The notes under the pieces: model-generated
What the model was told of the DNA's origin: nothing
What the model saw: the letters and a program-made list of their open reading frames with translations, nothing else
Databases searched by the model: none
Translations under genes and position numbers: made by a program
NCBI GenBank assembly: GCA_001603335.1
Contig: LUYR01000019.1
Span: forward strand, 1 to 7,020
Length of the DNA stretch: 7,020 nt
Source of the DNA: Rhodospirillales bacterium Alpha_05
GTDB lineage: Bacteria > Pseudomonadota > Alphaproteobacteria > Rhodospirillales > Rhodospirillaceae
Direction of reading: 5' to 3'
Shown here: positions 1-4,077 of the stretch, piece by piece
Numbering within the stretch: the stretch's first letter is position 1
Layout of the letters: each line of letters begins with the position of its first letter

Positions 1-252
1 CAGGCCGAAGCGGCGCGTCAGCCAGCGCGCGCAGGCGGCGCGCAGCTCGGGCGTGCCCTCGTTGGGCGGATAGCGGTTCCACAGGTGGGCGTTGGCGGCG
101 ACGACCTCGCCGATGATCGGCGGCGGCGCGAGTTGCGGCTCGCCGATCGACATCGACAGCGGGGTTTCGACTTGGGTGGAAACCGGATCGAGGAGCTCGC
201 GCAGGCGGACGAACGCGCTGCCCGGCAAACGCTCAAGAGCGGGATTGACCAT
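1..252 (-). CDS. Class I/II PLP-dependent aminotransferase, N-terminal part (DapC-like), cut by the window edge
   Basis: The minus strand reads from an ATG at 252 for 84 codons without a stop to the left edge; the C-terminal part, with the lysine that binds pyridoxal phosphate, lies outside. The protein begins MVNPALERLPGSAFVRLREL and continues with a segment like SMSIGEPQLAPP (about residues 34-45) and NRYPPNEGTPELRAA (about 60-74). This is the usual start of fold-type I aminotransferases of the aspartate/succinyldiaminopimelate group: an SxGEP motif followed by a Y-P-x-x-G-x-x-E-L-R segment. In alphaproteobacteria such proteins are often annotated DapC, which makes N-succinyl-LL-diaminopimelate for lysine and cell-wall synthesis, but that substrate is inferred. 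The start is supported by AAGGA ending 6 bases upstream. A promoter candidate lies at 297-325. Family confident, substrate uncertain. Confidence 0.85.
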   Translation of the reverse strand, partial: MVNPALERLPGSAFVRLRELLDPVSTQVETPLSMSIGEPQLAPPPIIGEVVAANAHLWNRYPPNEGTPELRAACARWLTRRFGL

Positions 253-296
253 GCTATTCCTTGGCCGAACGGGCGGCGAATGACGACATGATCAAG

Positions 297-325
297 GGTA
301 TAGCCGAAAAACCCAGGCAGGGCAA
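297..325 (-). promoter_or_regulatory. Candidate sigma-70-type promoter of the aminotransferase gene
   Basis: On the minus strand TTGCCC (325-320, 4 of 6 consensus bases) is followed after 17 bases by TATACC (302-297, 4 of 6). Transcription would begin near 290, about 38 bases ahead of the ATG at 252. The -35 box lies inside the stem of the terminator of the upstream gene, so the two signals share DNA. No better promoter is visible in the 107 bases between the two genes. Confidence 0.4.
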
Positions 326-341
326 AACTCCTGCCCGGATC
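306..341 (-). terminator. Intrinsic terminator of the membrane-protein gene
   Basis: On the minus strand the perfect stem GGCAGG/CCTGCC (335-330 with 321-316; 8-base loop) can be lengthened through G-T and C-G pairs at 336-341 with 315-310. It runs into a five-T tract at 311-307. It starts about 18 bases after the stop codon at 360-362, as expected for the end of that transcription unit. Confidence 0.75.
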
Positions 342-359
342 TTTCGCGGTCGTGCGACC

Positions 360-830
360 TCAGCGGTAGAGGAAGGTGGTGAGGTCGTAGAGCTTCTGCG
401 GCGGCAGGATGTAGATCACGCCGAGTACGATCAGCGGCAGCCACGTGCCGAGGGCACGCACCAGGTGGCGGATCGGCCGGTCTTCCGGCGTCAGCATGAA
501 CCAGTTGAGCGTCGCGAGGCCGACGGAGACCAGCAGCAGGCCGATCTCGCCCAGGCCCAGCACCGGCGGCACGGTCAGGCCGGTGATCGGCGCGGTGCGG
601 TAGTAGATGATCCGGATCGCGAAGAACAGGATCAGGAACACGTCGATGTAGCGGATGATCTTGCGCTTCGACCGGGTCAGGCTGACCCGCGGCGCGGTAC
701 GCGAGGTGAGGAAGGCGACCTCCTCGTCGGTGAGTTCCTTGTCGACGGGGGACGTGCCGAACATGCCCTTCTTGTCCACGAACGGGATCTCGGGCTCGTC
801 GGCCTTGGGCTTGTCGTCGCGGTCGGTCAT
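360..830 (-). CDS. Small membrane protein of unknown family (156 aa)
   Basis: I do not recognise this family. The protein has a charged, acidic cytoplasmic-looking N terminus (residues 1-45, starting MTDRDDKPKADEPEIPF), a basic cluster RSKRK at 53-57, then three hydrophobic stretches: about 61-77 (IDVFLILFFAIRIIYY), 88-113 (ending LNWFML) and 129-143 (WLPLIVLGVIYILPP). It ends in a short polar tail. There is no signal peptide, cysteine pair or enzyme motif. The start at 830 is chosen because GGAGGAG (842-836) sits 5-7 bases upstream and a near-ideal promoter lies at 861-889. A longer in-frame reading up to about 1001 would run through that promoter and the terminator at 897-929, and is not credible. 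The unit is monocistronic, with its own terminator at 306-341. Inner-membrane location is inferred. Confidence 0.8.
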   Translation of the reverse strand: MTDRDDKPKADEPEIPFVDKKGMFGTSPVDKELTDEEVAFLTSRTAPRVSLTRSKRKIIRYIDVFLILFFAIRIIYYRTAPITGLTVPPVLGLGEIGLLLVSVGLATLNWFMLTPEDRPIRHLVRALGTWLPLIVLGVIYILPPQKLYDLTTFLYR

Positions 831-860
831 CGGGGCTCCTCCATGCGAACCTGCGCAAGC

Positions 861-889
861 CCTATAGCGCGTGCCGCCGCGCCTGTCAA
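861..889 (-). promoter_or_regulatory. Strong sigma-70-type promoter of the membrane-protein gene
   Basis: On the minus strand TTGACA (889-884, perfect -35) is followed by a 17-base spacer and TATAGG (866-861, 4 of 6). Transcription would begin near 854, giving a leader of about 24 bases that contains the ribosome binding site. Because this promoter lies downstream of the terminator at 897-929, that terminator must belong to a separate upstream transcript. Confidence 0.75.
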
Positions 890-896
890 AAGGCAC

Positions 897-929
897 GAAA
901 AATGGCCCGGCGGACATGCCACCGGGCCA
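897..929 (-). terminator. Strong intrinsic terminator with no upstream protein gene
   Basis: On the minus strand an eight-pair stem, TGGCCCGG/CCGGGCCA (929-922 with 910-903) with an 11-base loop, runs straight into TTTTT (902-898). On the plus strand no T run follows the hairpin, so it works in one direction only. No convincing minus-strand coding sequence ends ahead of it; the one long reading frame here runs right through the hairpin. It is therefore the best evidence for a non-coding transcript upstream. Confidence 0.8.
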
Positions 930-1081
930 GAGTCTCGGGAGGAACAAACACTGATACTCAGGAAACCAAACCATCCCCGCAAATCGGGACGATCCGTCCA
1001 ACGGGCTTCGAGAACGAGGCGGGATGCCCCTGCGAAGCCTGTGGCCTCAGCACCTGCGTAAGGGAATGCATAGCACGTGCC
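897..1081 (-). ncRNA. Candidate small regulatory RNA, about 190 nt, unrecognised family
   Basis: The minus strand between about 1081 and the terminator at 897-929 can fold into a chain of local stem-loops. Hairpin 1 pairs GCACGTGC (1080-1073) with GCAGGTGC (1057-1050), 7 of 8 pairs. Hairpin 2 pairs GGCTTCG (1039-1033) with CGAAGCC (1010-1004) and encloses GGGGC/GCCTC (1030-1026 with 1020-1016). Hairpin 3 pairs ATC-GT-CCCG with CGGG-GAT (993-973). A short CTGA/TCAG element follows near 960-950. Then comes an apparently single-stranded UUCCUCCCG (944-936) and the terminator hairpin. An unpaired CCUCC beside the terminator is typical of alphaproteobacterial sRNAs that pair with Shine-Dalgarno sequences. 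I found no hallmark of 6S, tmRNA, SRP RNA or RNase P. The 5' end is a guess from a possible promoter at 1089-1118. GC-rich DNA folds easily, so the terminator with no protein gene is the firmest evidence. Confidence 0.45.
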
Positions 1082-1088
1082 ATGTCTG

Positions 1089-1118
1089 ACATGGGCGTTA
1101 AGGTTCAGTGAATTCAAC
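1089..1118 (-). promoter_or_regulatory. Weak RpoH-like promoter candidate for the putative sRNA
   Basis: On the minus strand GTTGAAT (1118-1112) is followed after 15 bases by GCCCATGT (1096-1089). This resembles the heat-shock sigma-32 pattern CTTGAAA-N(11-16)-CCCCATnT. An alternative sigma-70-like pair is TGGACA (1184-1179), 17 bases, TTTAGC (1161-1156), which would give a transcript about 60-70 nt longer. Neither is strong and the sequence alone does not decide between them. Confidence 0.3.
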
Positions 1119-1177
1119 GATTTGACAGAATTCGCGCGCGCCGGACGGGATTTGCGCTAAACTCGCGGGATCAAAAA

Positions 1178-1208
1178 TTGTCCAAACGTCAGCAAAGCTG
1201 ACTAAAAT
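1178..1208 (+). promoter_or_regulatory. Promoter of the GNAT gene with a 15-bp palindromic operator in the spacer
   Basis: The sequence TAAAAT (1203-1208, 5 of 6 to the -10 consensus) is preceded by TTGTCC (1178-1183, 4 of 6), with a long 19-base spacer. The spacer contains the perfect palindrome GTCAGC-AAA-GCTGAC (1188-1202), which fills nearly all the space between the two boxes. A protein bound there would block RNA polymerase, or realign the spacer as MerR-type activators do at 19-base spacers. The leader to the ATG at 1285 would be about 70 bases. Confidence 0.45.
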
Positions 1209-1284
1209 TTGTGCGGCAGCCCGGATTGCCCGATTTGGCGGCGAAAGACCGGGCGCGGCGGACGCTGCGCGGAGGACCCCAATC

Positions 1285-1845
1285 ATGCCAGTGCTTACAA
1301 AGCGTTGGCTTCAGTGGCCGAAGCTGCGGTCGGTGCGTGCGCGCCCGATCCTCGGCGGGTCCCCGGACGGCTGCCCGGATATCGGCTTCCTCGCCGACGA
1401 CGACCGCCATTTCGAGCTCTTCGCCGCATGGCTCTATCGCCAATGGAGCGCACCGCGCGGGGAAACCTTGGAAAACCGGCGTCAGGCGTTGCGCGGGCAA
1501 ATGCGCATCGACCGCCTGCCGATCGCGCTCGTCGCCTATTGGCAAGGCACTCCGGCGGGGATCGTCAGCCTGCGCCGCAACGATCTGCAAAGCCGCCTGC
1601 GCGTCGGGCCCTGGCTCTCCGCGCTGTATGTCGATGAAGCGCTACGCGGTCACGGCATCGGCGGGGCGCTGGTGGGGGCGACCCTGAGCCTCGCTGCGTG
1701 GCTCGACCACCCCGAGGTCTGGCTGTTCACCACCGACCGCGCGCGGTTCTACGAACGGCTGGGTTGGGAGCGGGTGCCGCCGATCCCCGAGGAACTGCGG
1801 CAGAACCCGCAGCCCCTGGTGTTCCGGCACGCCACCGGAATCTAG
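1285..1845 (+). CDS. GNAT family N-acetyltransferase
   Basis: The 186-residue protein carries the GNAT acetyl-CoA binding motif A: a beta strand, LSALYVDEAL (111-120), followed by the pyrophosphate loop RGHGIG (121-126) and a helix. Motif B appears as FYERLGWE (155-162). It would transfer an acetyl group from acetyl-CoA to an amine, either a small molecule or a protein N terminus; the substrate cannot be read from sequence. GGAGGA (1271-1276), 8 bases upstream, supports the ATG at 1285. The first 32 residues are basic and lie ahead of the fold proper, which seems to begin near DIGFLADDDRHFELF. The gene is monocistronic, divergent from the putative sRNA, and its TAG overlaps the TAG of the convergent Trm112-like gene. 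A palindromic operator at 1188-1202 suggests dedicated regulation. The family is secure. Confidence 0.88.
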   Translation: MPVLTKRWLQWPKLRSVRARPILGGSPDGCPDIGFLADDDRHFELFAAWLYRQWSAPRGETLENRRQALRGQMRIDRLPIALVAYWQGTPAGIVSLRRNDLQSRLRVGPWLSALYVDEALRGHGIGGALVGATLSLAAWLDHPEVWLFTTDRARFYERLGWERVPPIPEELRQNPQPLVFRHATGI

Positions 1846-2036
1846 CGGTGGCGGCGGTCGGCGGGGGGGAAGCGCCGCGCCTCTTCGACGAGCATGATCG
1901 GCACGCCGTCGCGGATCGGATAGGCGATGCCGAGGGCGTCGTTGACGAGTTCGTGCGCCTGGCGGTCGTAGCGCAGCGGCAGCTTCGACATCGGGCAGAC
2001 GAGCAGGGAAAGCAGCTTCGAATCAACTTCGGTCAT
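1842..2036 (-). CDS. Trm112 family / UPF0434 small protein (64 aa)
   Basis: The protein begins MTEVDSKLLSLLVCPMSK and has the family signature: LLxxLVCP near the start, LRYD, then LGIAYPIRDGVPIML (about 36-50) ending in EEAR. Trm112/YcaR proteins are small zinc-ribbon-like subunits that in eukaryotes and archaea activate methyltransferases; the bacterial role is unclear. Only one cysteine (Cys14) is present and the usual second one of a CPxC is Ser in PMSK, so zinc binding is doubtful. The start at 2036 is preferred because GAGGA (2045-2041) lies 4 bases upstream and it gives the family's usual N terminus. An in-frame ATG at 2057 would add seven residues (MTPNEDS); it overlaps the stop of the LON gene as ATGA, so either start would couple its translation to the LON gene. 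It is the last gene of the operon, with no room for a terminator before the convergent GNAT gene. Confidence 0.85.
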   Translation of the reverse strand: MTEVDSKLLSLLVCPMSKLPLRYDRQAHELVNDALGIAYPIRDGVPIMLVEEARRFPPADRRHR

Positions 2037-2053
2037 GGAGTCCTCGTTAGGAG

Positions 2054-2722
2054 TCATTGCGGCGCGTCGCCGCCGCCGCTGCTGCCGACCGCGCCCATTT
2101 CCATCAGCGCGCACAGGACGTTGTAGCGGCTTTCGAGGGTCGGGGCTTCGAGCAGGGCCTGTTTTTCCGGCGCTTCGAAGGGCAGCGCCATCGAGAGGGT
2201 GGCGACCAGCGACGGCAGCGCGAGCGAATCGAGCGCGCGCAGGTCGATGTCGAGGGAGTGCGCCTCGATGAAGCGCTTGAGGGTCTTCGCCAGCTTCTGC
2301 CGTGGCGCGGTGATCGCGCCGCCGCCGGGCAGCGCGACGTCTTCGCGGAACATCGCGTAGTCGACCTTGAGGCGGCGGAATCCGTCTTGCGGTTCGGCCT
2401 CGCCAGTGACCTGGAAGCGGCAGATGCCGAGCAGGACGACGAACAGTTGGCGCGCGTCGGTCTCGGAGAAGTGGACGATCCGGCCGACGCTGCCGACCGA
2501 ATAGAGGCGCGGCGATTCGCTGCCGTCCTCCTCGTCGAGCGGCTGGATCATGCCGAACAGCCGGTCGCCGCGCAGCGCCGCGTCGACCAGGGCGAGGTAG
2601 CGCGGCTCGAAGACGTTCAAGGGCAAGCGCCCGCCCGGCAGCACGATCACCTGACTGAGGGGAAACACCGGCAGAACCTCCGGCAGATCCTCGTACCGCG
2701 TCGTGAACGGGTCCCTCACCAT
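2054..2722 (-). CDS. LON peptidase substrate-binding (N-terminal) domain protein, 222 aa
   Basis: The protein matches the stand-alone LON substrate-binding domain family. LPVFPLSQVIVLPGGRLPL (about 17-35) is followed by NVFEPRYLAL (36-45), the classic motif FPL..VVLFPG..LPL.IFEPRY, then a beta-rich core (VGRIVHFSETDARQLFVVLLGICRF) and a helical C-terminal part to about residue 210. The C terminus is a Gly/Ser-rich tail. No ATPase or Ser-Lys protease domain follows, so it is not the Lon protease itself; 200-230 residues is normal for the stand-alone form. Role inferred: binding unfolded or damaged proteins, or acting as an adaptor. GGAGG (2731-2727) supports the ATG at 2722. It is second in the operon, 45 bases after the thioredoxin-TPR gene, with a GC-rich hairpin in the gap. 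Its TGA overlaps an upstream in-frame ATG of the Trm112-like gene. Confidence 0.9.
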   Translation of the reverse strand: MVRDPFTTRYEDLPEVLPVFPLSQVIVLPGGRLPLNVFEPRYLALVDAALRGDRLFGMIQPLDEEDGSESPRLYSVGSVGRIVHFSETDARQLFVVLLGICRFQVTGEAEPQDGFRRLKVDYAMFREDVALPGGGAITAPRQKLAKTLKRFIEAHSLDIDLRALDSLALPSLVATLSMALPFEAPEKQALLEAPTLESRYNVLCALMEMGAVGSSGGGDAPQ

Positions 2723-2740
2723 GCGCCCTCCAGCGGTTGT

Positions 2741-2764
2741 CCCGCGCGGCCGTTGCCGCGGGGG
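2741..2764 (-). repeat. GC-rich inverted repeat between the first two genes of the operon
   Basis: The arms CCC-G-CGCGGC (2741-2750) and GCCGCG-G-GGG (2755-2764) form nine pairs around one G-G mismatch and a four-base CGTT loop. There is no T tract on the minus strand after it, so it is not a standard terminator. It lies between the stop codon at 2768-2770 and the ribosome binding site of the LON gene, and could protect the upstream mRNA segment from 3' decay or tune expression. Confidence 0.6.
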
Positions 2765-2767
2765 GGC

Positions 2768-3691
2768 TTAGACCATCAGCATCATCTGCAACATCCGGCG
2801 CCCGGACTTGGCGTCGGGATCGGTGGGCCCGAGGGCCTCGAAAATCCGGAGCAGGCGCTTGCGCGCGCCGTCCTCGTTCCAAGTCCGGTCGCGCCCGACG
2901 ATCTCGAGAAGCTCCTTGATCGCGGTGGCGGAATCGCCCTGGGCATAGGCCGCCATGGCAAGGTTGAAGCGCGCCTCGTGGTCGTCCGGATTGGCGGCGA
3001 GCGCGGCGATCGCGAGCGGCACGTCGATGTCAGTGCCCTCGGCGGCGAGCTCAAGGGTGGCGATCACCGCGGCGATCTCCGGGTTCTTCTTCATCTCGTC
3101 CGGCAGCTTGGCGAGAATCGCCTGCGCCTGGTCGAAGCGCCCGGCGGCCATGTTGCAGCGCAGGATCCCGGCGATCGCCCCGGGGTTGCCCGGCGCGGCC
3201 TGGAGAATCTGCTGGTAGATGCCGATCGCCTGGGCGACGTCGCCGTCCACGAGGGCCTGGCGCGCGGTGGCGAGCATCGCCTCGATCTGGGCGAGCATCC
3301 GCGCGTCGTTGGTGAGCGCGCCGAGGAAGGCCTGGAGGTCCTGCTCGGTCGGGACTCCGGCGAGCATGTCGACGGGGCGGCCGTCCTTGATCGCGAAGAT
3401 CGCGGGCACCGAGCGCACCTGCATCTGCTGGGCGAGCTGCGGATTTTCGTCGACGTTGATGGTGACCATGCGGATCCGCCCGTTGGCGGCGCGGATCGCG
3501 CGTTCGAGCATCGTAGTGACCTGCTTGCACTGGGCGCTGCGCGGCGACCAGAACTGCACCACCACCGGGGCCGACATCGACGCGTCGATGACGTCGCGCA
3601 TGAAGTCCTGCGTGTTGGAGGCCTTGATCATATCCTGGCCGCCAGTCGCGCCGCCCTTGGCGGCAGCGCCGTCACCGAAAAGAAAGTCCAT
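2768..3691 (-). CDS. CnoX/YbbN-like thioredoxin-fold and TPR co-chaperone (307 aa)
   Basis: The N-terminal half is a thioredoxin fold: APVVVQFWSPRSAQCKQV (about 41-58), TINVDENPQLAQQM, then the cis-proline loop VRSVPAIF with Pro96 and the strand KDGRPVDMLAG. The second half (about 128-307) is helical with tetratricopeptide-like repeats, e.g. ALVDGDVAQAIGIYQQIL, and ends GPTDPDAKSGRRMLQMMLMV, typical of the family. The redox motif is SAQC (52-55) instead of CGPC, leaving one cysteine, as in E. coli YbbN, which has SQHC in a WSERSQHC context. E. coli CnoX is a holdase that hands clients to GroEL and DnaK. The same chaperone role without disulfide exchange is inferred here. The ATG at 3691 gives the usual MDFLFG-type N terminus; a GAGGG lies close by, with very short spacing. 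It is first in the operon with the LON and Trm112-like genes, suggesting protein quality control in the cytoplasm. Confidence 0.9.
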   Translation of the reverse strand: MDFLFGDGAAAKGGATGGQDMIKASNTQDFMRDVIDASMSAPVVVQFWSPRSAQCKQVTTMLERAIRAANGRIRMVTINVDENPQLAQQMQVRSVPAIFAIKDGRPVDMLAGVPTEQDLQAFLGALTNDARMLAQIEAMLATARQALVDGDVAQAIGIYQQILQAAPGNPGAIAGILRCNMAAGRFDQAQAILAKLPDEMKKNPEIAAVIATLELAAEGTDIDVPLAIAALAANPDDHEARFNLAMAAYAQGDSATAIKELLEIVGRDRTWNEDGARKRLLRIFEALGPTDPDAKSGRRMLQMMLMV

Positions 3692-3822
3692 GTCCCTCGC
3701 CCGAATTGTTCGCGAATGTGGTTGGGATTACTCCATACGCCCCTCAAAATGGAGCGTTCGGGCTGTTCAGGCAAGCCTTAAGCGGGATTTCGGCGGGCCT
3801 GCGAGGGGTGTGAATTTTTTTG

Positions 3823-3850
3823 TTGCAATCGACGAAATCCCCGATATATT
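3823..3850 (+). promoter_or_regulatory. Promoter of the tRNA-Gly gene
   Basis: TTGCAA (3823-3828) and TATATT (3845-3850, 5 of 6) are separated by 16 bases, and a T-rich stretch just upstream (3813-3824) could act as an UP element. Transcription would begin near 3857, about 37 bases ahead of the mature tRNA. The lower GC of this stretch stands out from its surroundings. Confidence 0.7.
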
Positions 3851-3893
3851 CGCGGGCCTTGGCGACGACCAATTCGGTCTGAACCAACGGAGC

Positions 3894-3968
3894 GCGGGCG
3901 TAGCTCAGGGGTAGAGCACAACCTTGCCAAGGTTGGGGTCGAGGGTTCGAATCCCTTCGCCCGCTCCA
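3894..3968 (+). tRNA. tRNA-Gly, anticodon GCC
   Basis: The complete cloverleaf is visible. The acceptor stem pairs GCGGGCG (3894-3900) with CGCCCGC (3958-3964). The D arm is GCTC/GAGC. The anticodon stem pairs CAACC (3919-3923) with GGTTG (3931-3935) around the loop TTGCCAA, with anticodon GCC at 3926-3928. The T arm pairs GAGGG with CCCTT (one G-T pair) around TTCGAAT. The discriminator base is T and the CCA end is encoded (3966-3968). GCC reads the glycine codons GGC and GGT, heavily used in a GC-rich genome. It is a single-gene unit with its own promoter and terminator. Confidence 0.97.
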
Positions 3969-3970
3969 GT

Positions 3971-3986
3971 TTCCCCCCAGGGGGAA
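3971..3986 (+). repeat. Short inverted repeat just after the tRNA 3' end
   Basis: TTCCCCC (3971-3977) and GGGGGAA (3980-3986) are perfectly complementary around a two-base centre. It begins 2 bases after the encoded CCA, so in the precursor it could form a hairpin marking the trailer for 3' processing before the terminator at 3993-4023. The processing role is an inference. Confidence 0.5.
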
Positions 3987-3992
3987 CACCGC

Positions 3993-4023
3993 AAAAGGCC
4001 GGGGCTGTTGTCCCGGCCTTTTT
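3993..4023 (+). terminator. Intrinsic terminator of the tRNA, probably bidirectional
   Basis: The stem AAAAGGCCGGG (3993-4003) pairs with CCCGGCCTTTT (4012-4022) around an eight-base loop and ends in a T run at 4019-4023. Read on the minus strand the same stem ends in TTTT (3996-3993), so it can also end the minus-strand FMN reductase/MaoC operon, whose last stop codon is at 4078-4080. Confidence 0.88.
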
Positions 4024-4051
4024 CGTTGTGCGGCCTTCAGAATTTCGGCTT

Positions 4052-4071
4052 GCCGCACGATCCGGTGCGGC
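4052..4071 (-). repeat. Inverted repeat downstream of the MaoC-like gene
   Basis: GCCGCAC (4052-4058) and GTGCGGC (4065-4071) pair perfectly around six bases. It lies 7 bases after the MaoC stop codon. No T tract follows on the minus strand, so by itself it is not an intrinsic terminator; it may protect the mRNA 3' end together with the bidirectional terminator at 3993-4023. Confidence 0.45.
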
Positions 4072-4077
4072 GGGCGG

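Noticed and set aside
902..1111. A 69-residue plus-strand reading frame with a cysteine-rich stretch (CPCEACGLSTCVREC)
   Set aside because: It starts inside the terminator stem, without a Shine-Dalgarno sequence or promoter. The cysteine pattern alone is not enough, though it would be worth a second look if conserved.
827..1117. A 96-residue minus-strand reading frame ahead of the membrane protein
   Set aside because: It reads through a strong terminator hairpin (897-929) and a near-perfect promoter (861-889), has no ribosome binding site and shows no domain.
897..1118. 6S RNA, tmRNA, SRP RNA, RNase P or a fluoride riboswitch as the identity of the candidate RNA
   Set aside because: I looked for the long closed rod of 6S, a tag peptide, the GGAAGGAAGCAGCC loop of SRP RNA, the conserved RNase P core and the fluoride pseudoknot pattern. 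None is present, and the gene downstream is not a CrcB-like protein.
1110..1133. Two GAATTC sites 18 bases apart flanking a TTGACA (1122-1127)
   Set aside because: TTGACA looks like a plus-strand -35 box, but the sequence 17 bases downstream (ACGGGA) is not a -10 box, and TAAACT at 1158 is 30 bases away. The repeated GAATTC is too short to mean much.
2057..3781. A 574-residue plus-strand open frame
   Set aside because: It lies entirely antisense to the CnoX/LON/Trm112-like operon and is rich in Arg, His and Asp, as expected from the opposite strand of GC-rich genes. The minus-strand proteins match known families; this one matches none.
3744..4058. A 104-residue minus-strand reading frame containing GRRDSNPRPQPWQGCALPL
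   Set aside because: It is the antisense translation of tRNA-Gly; RRDSNPRP-type peptides are a well-known false annotation opposite tRNA genes. It also runs through the terminator.
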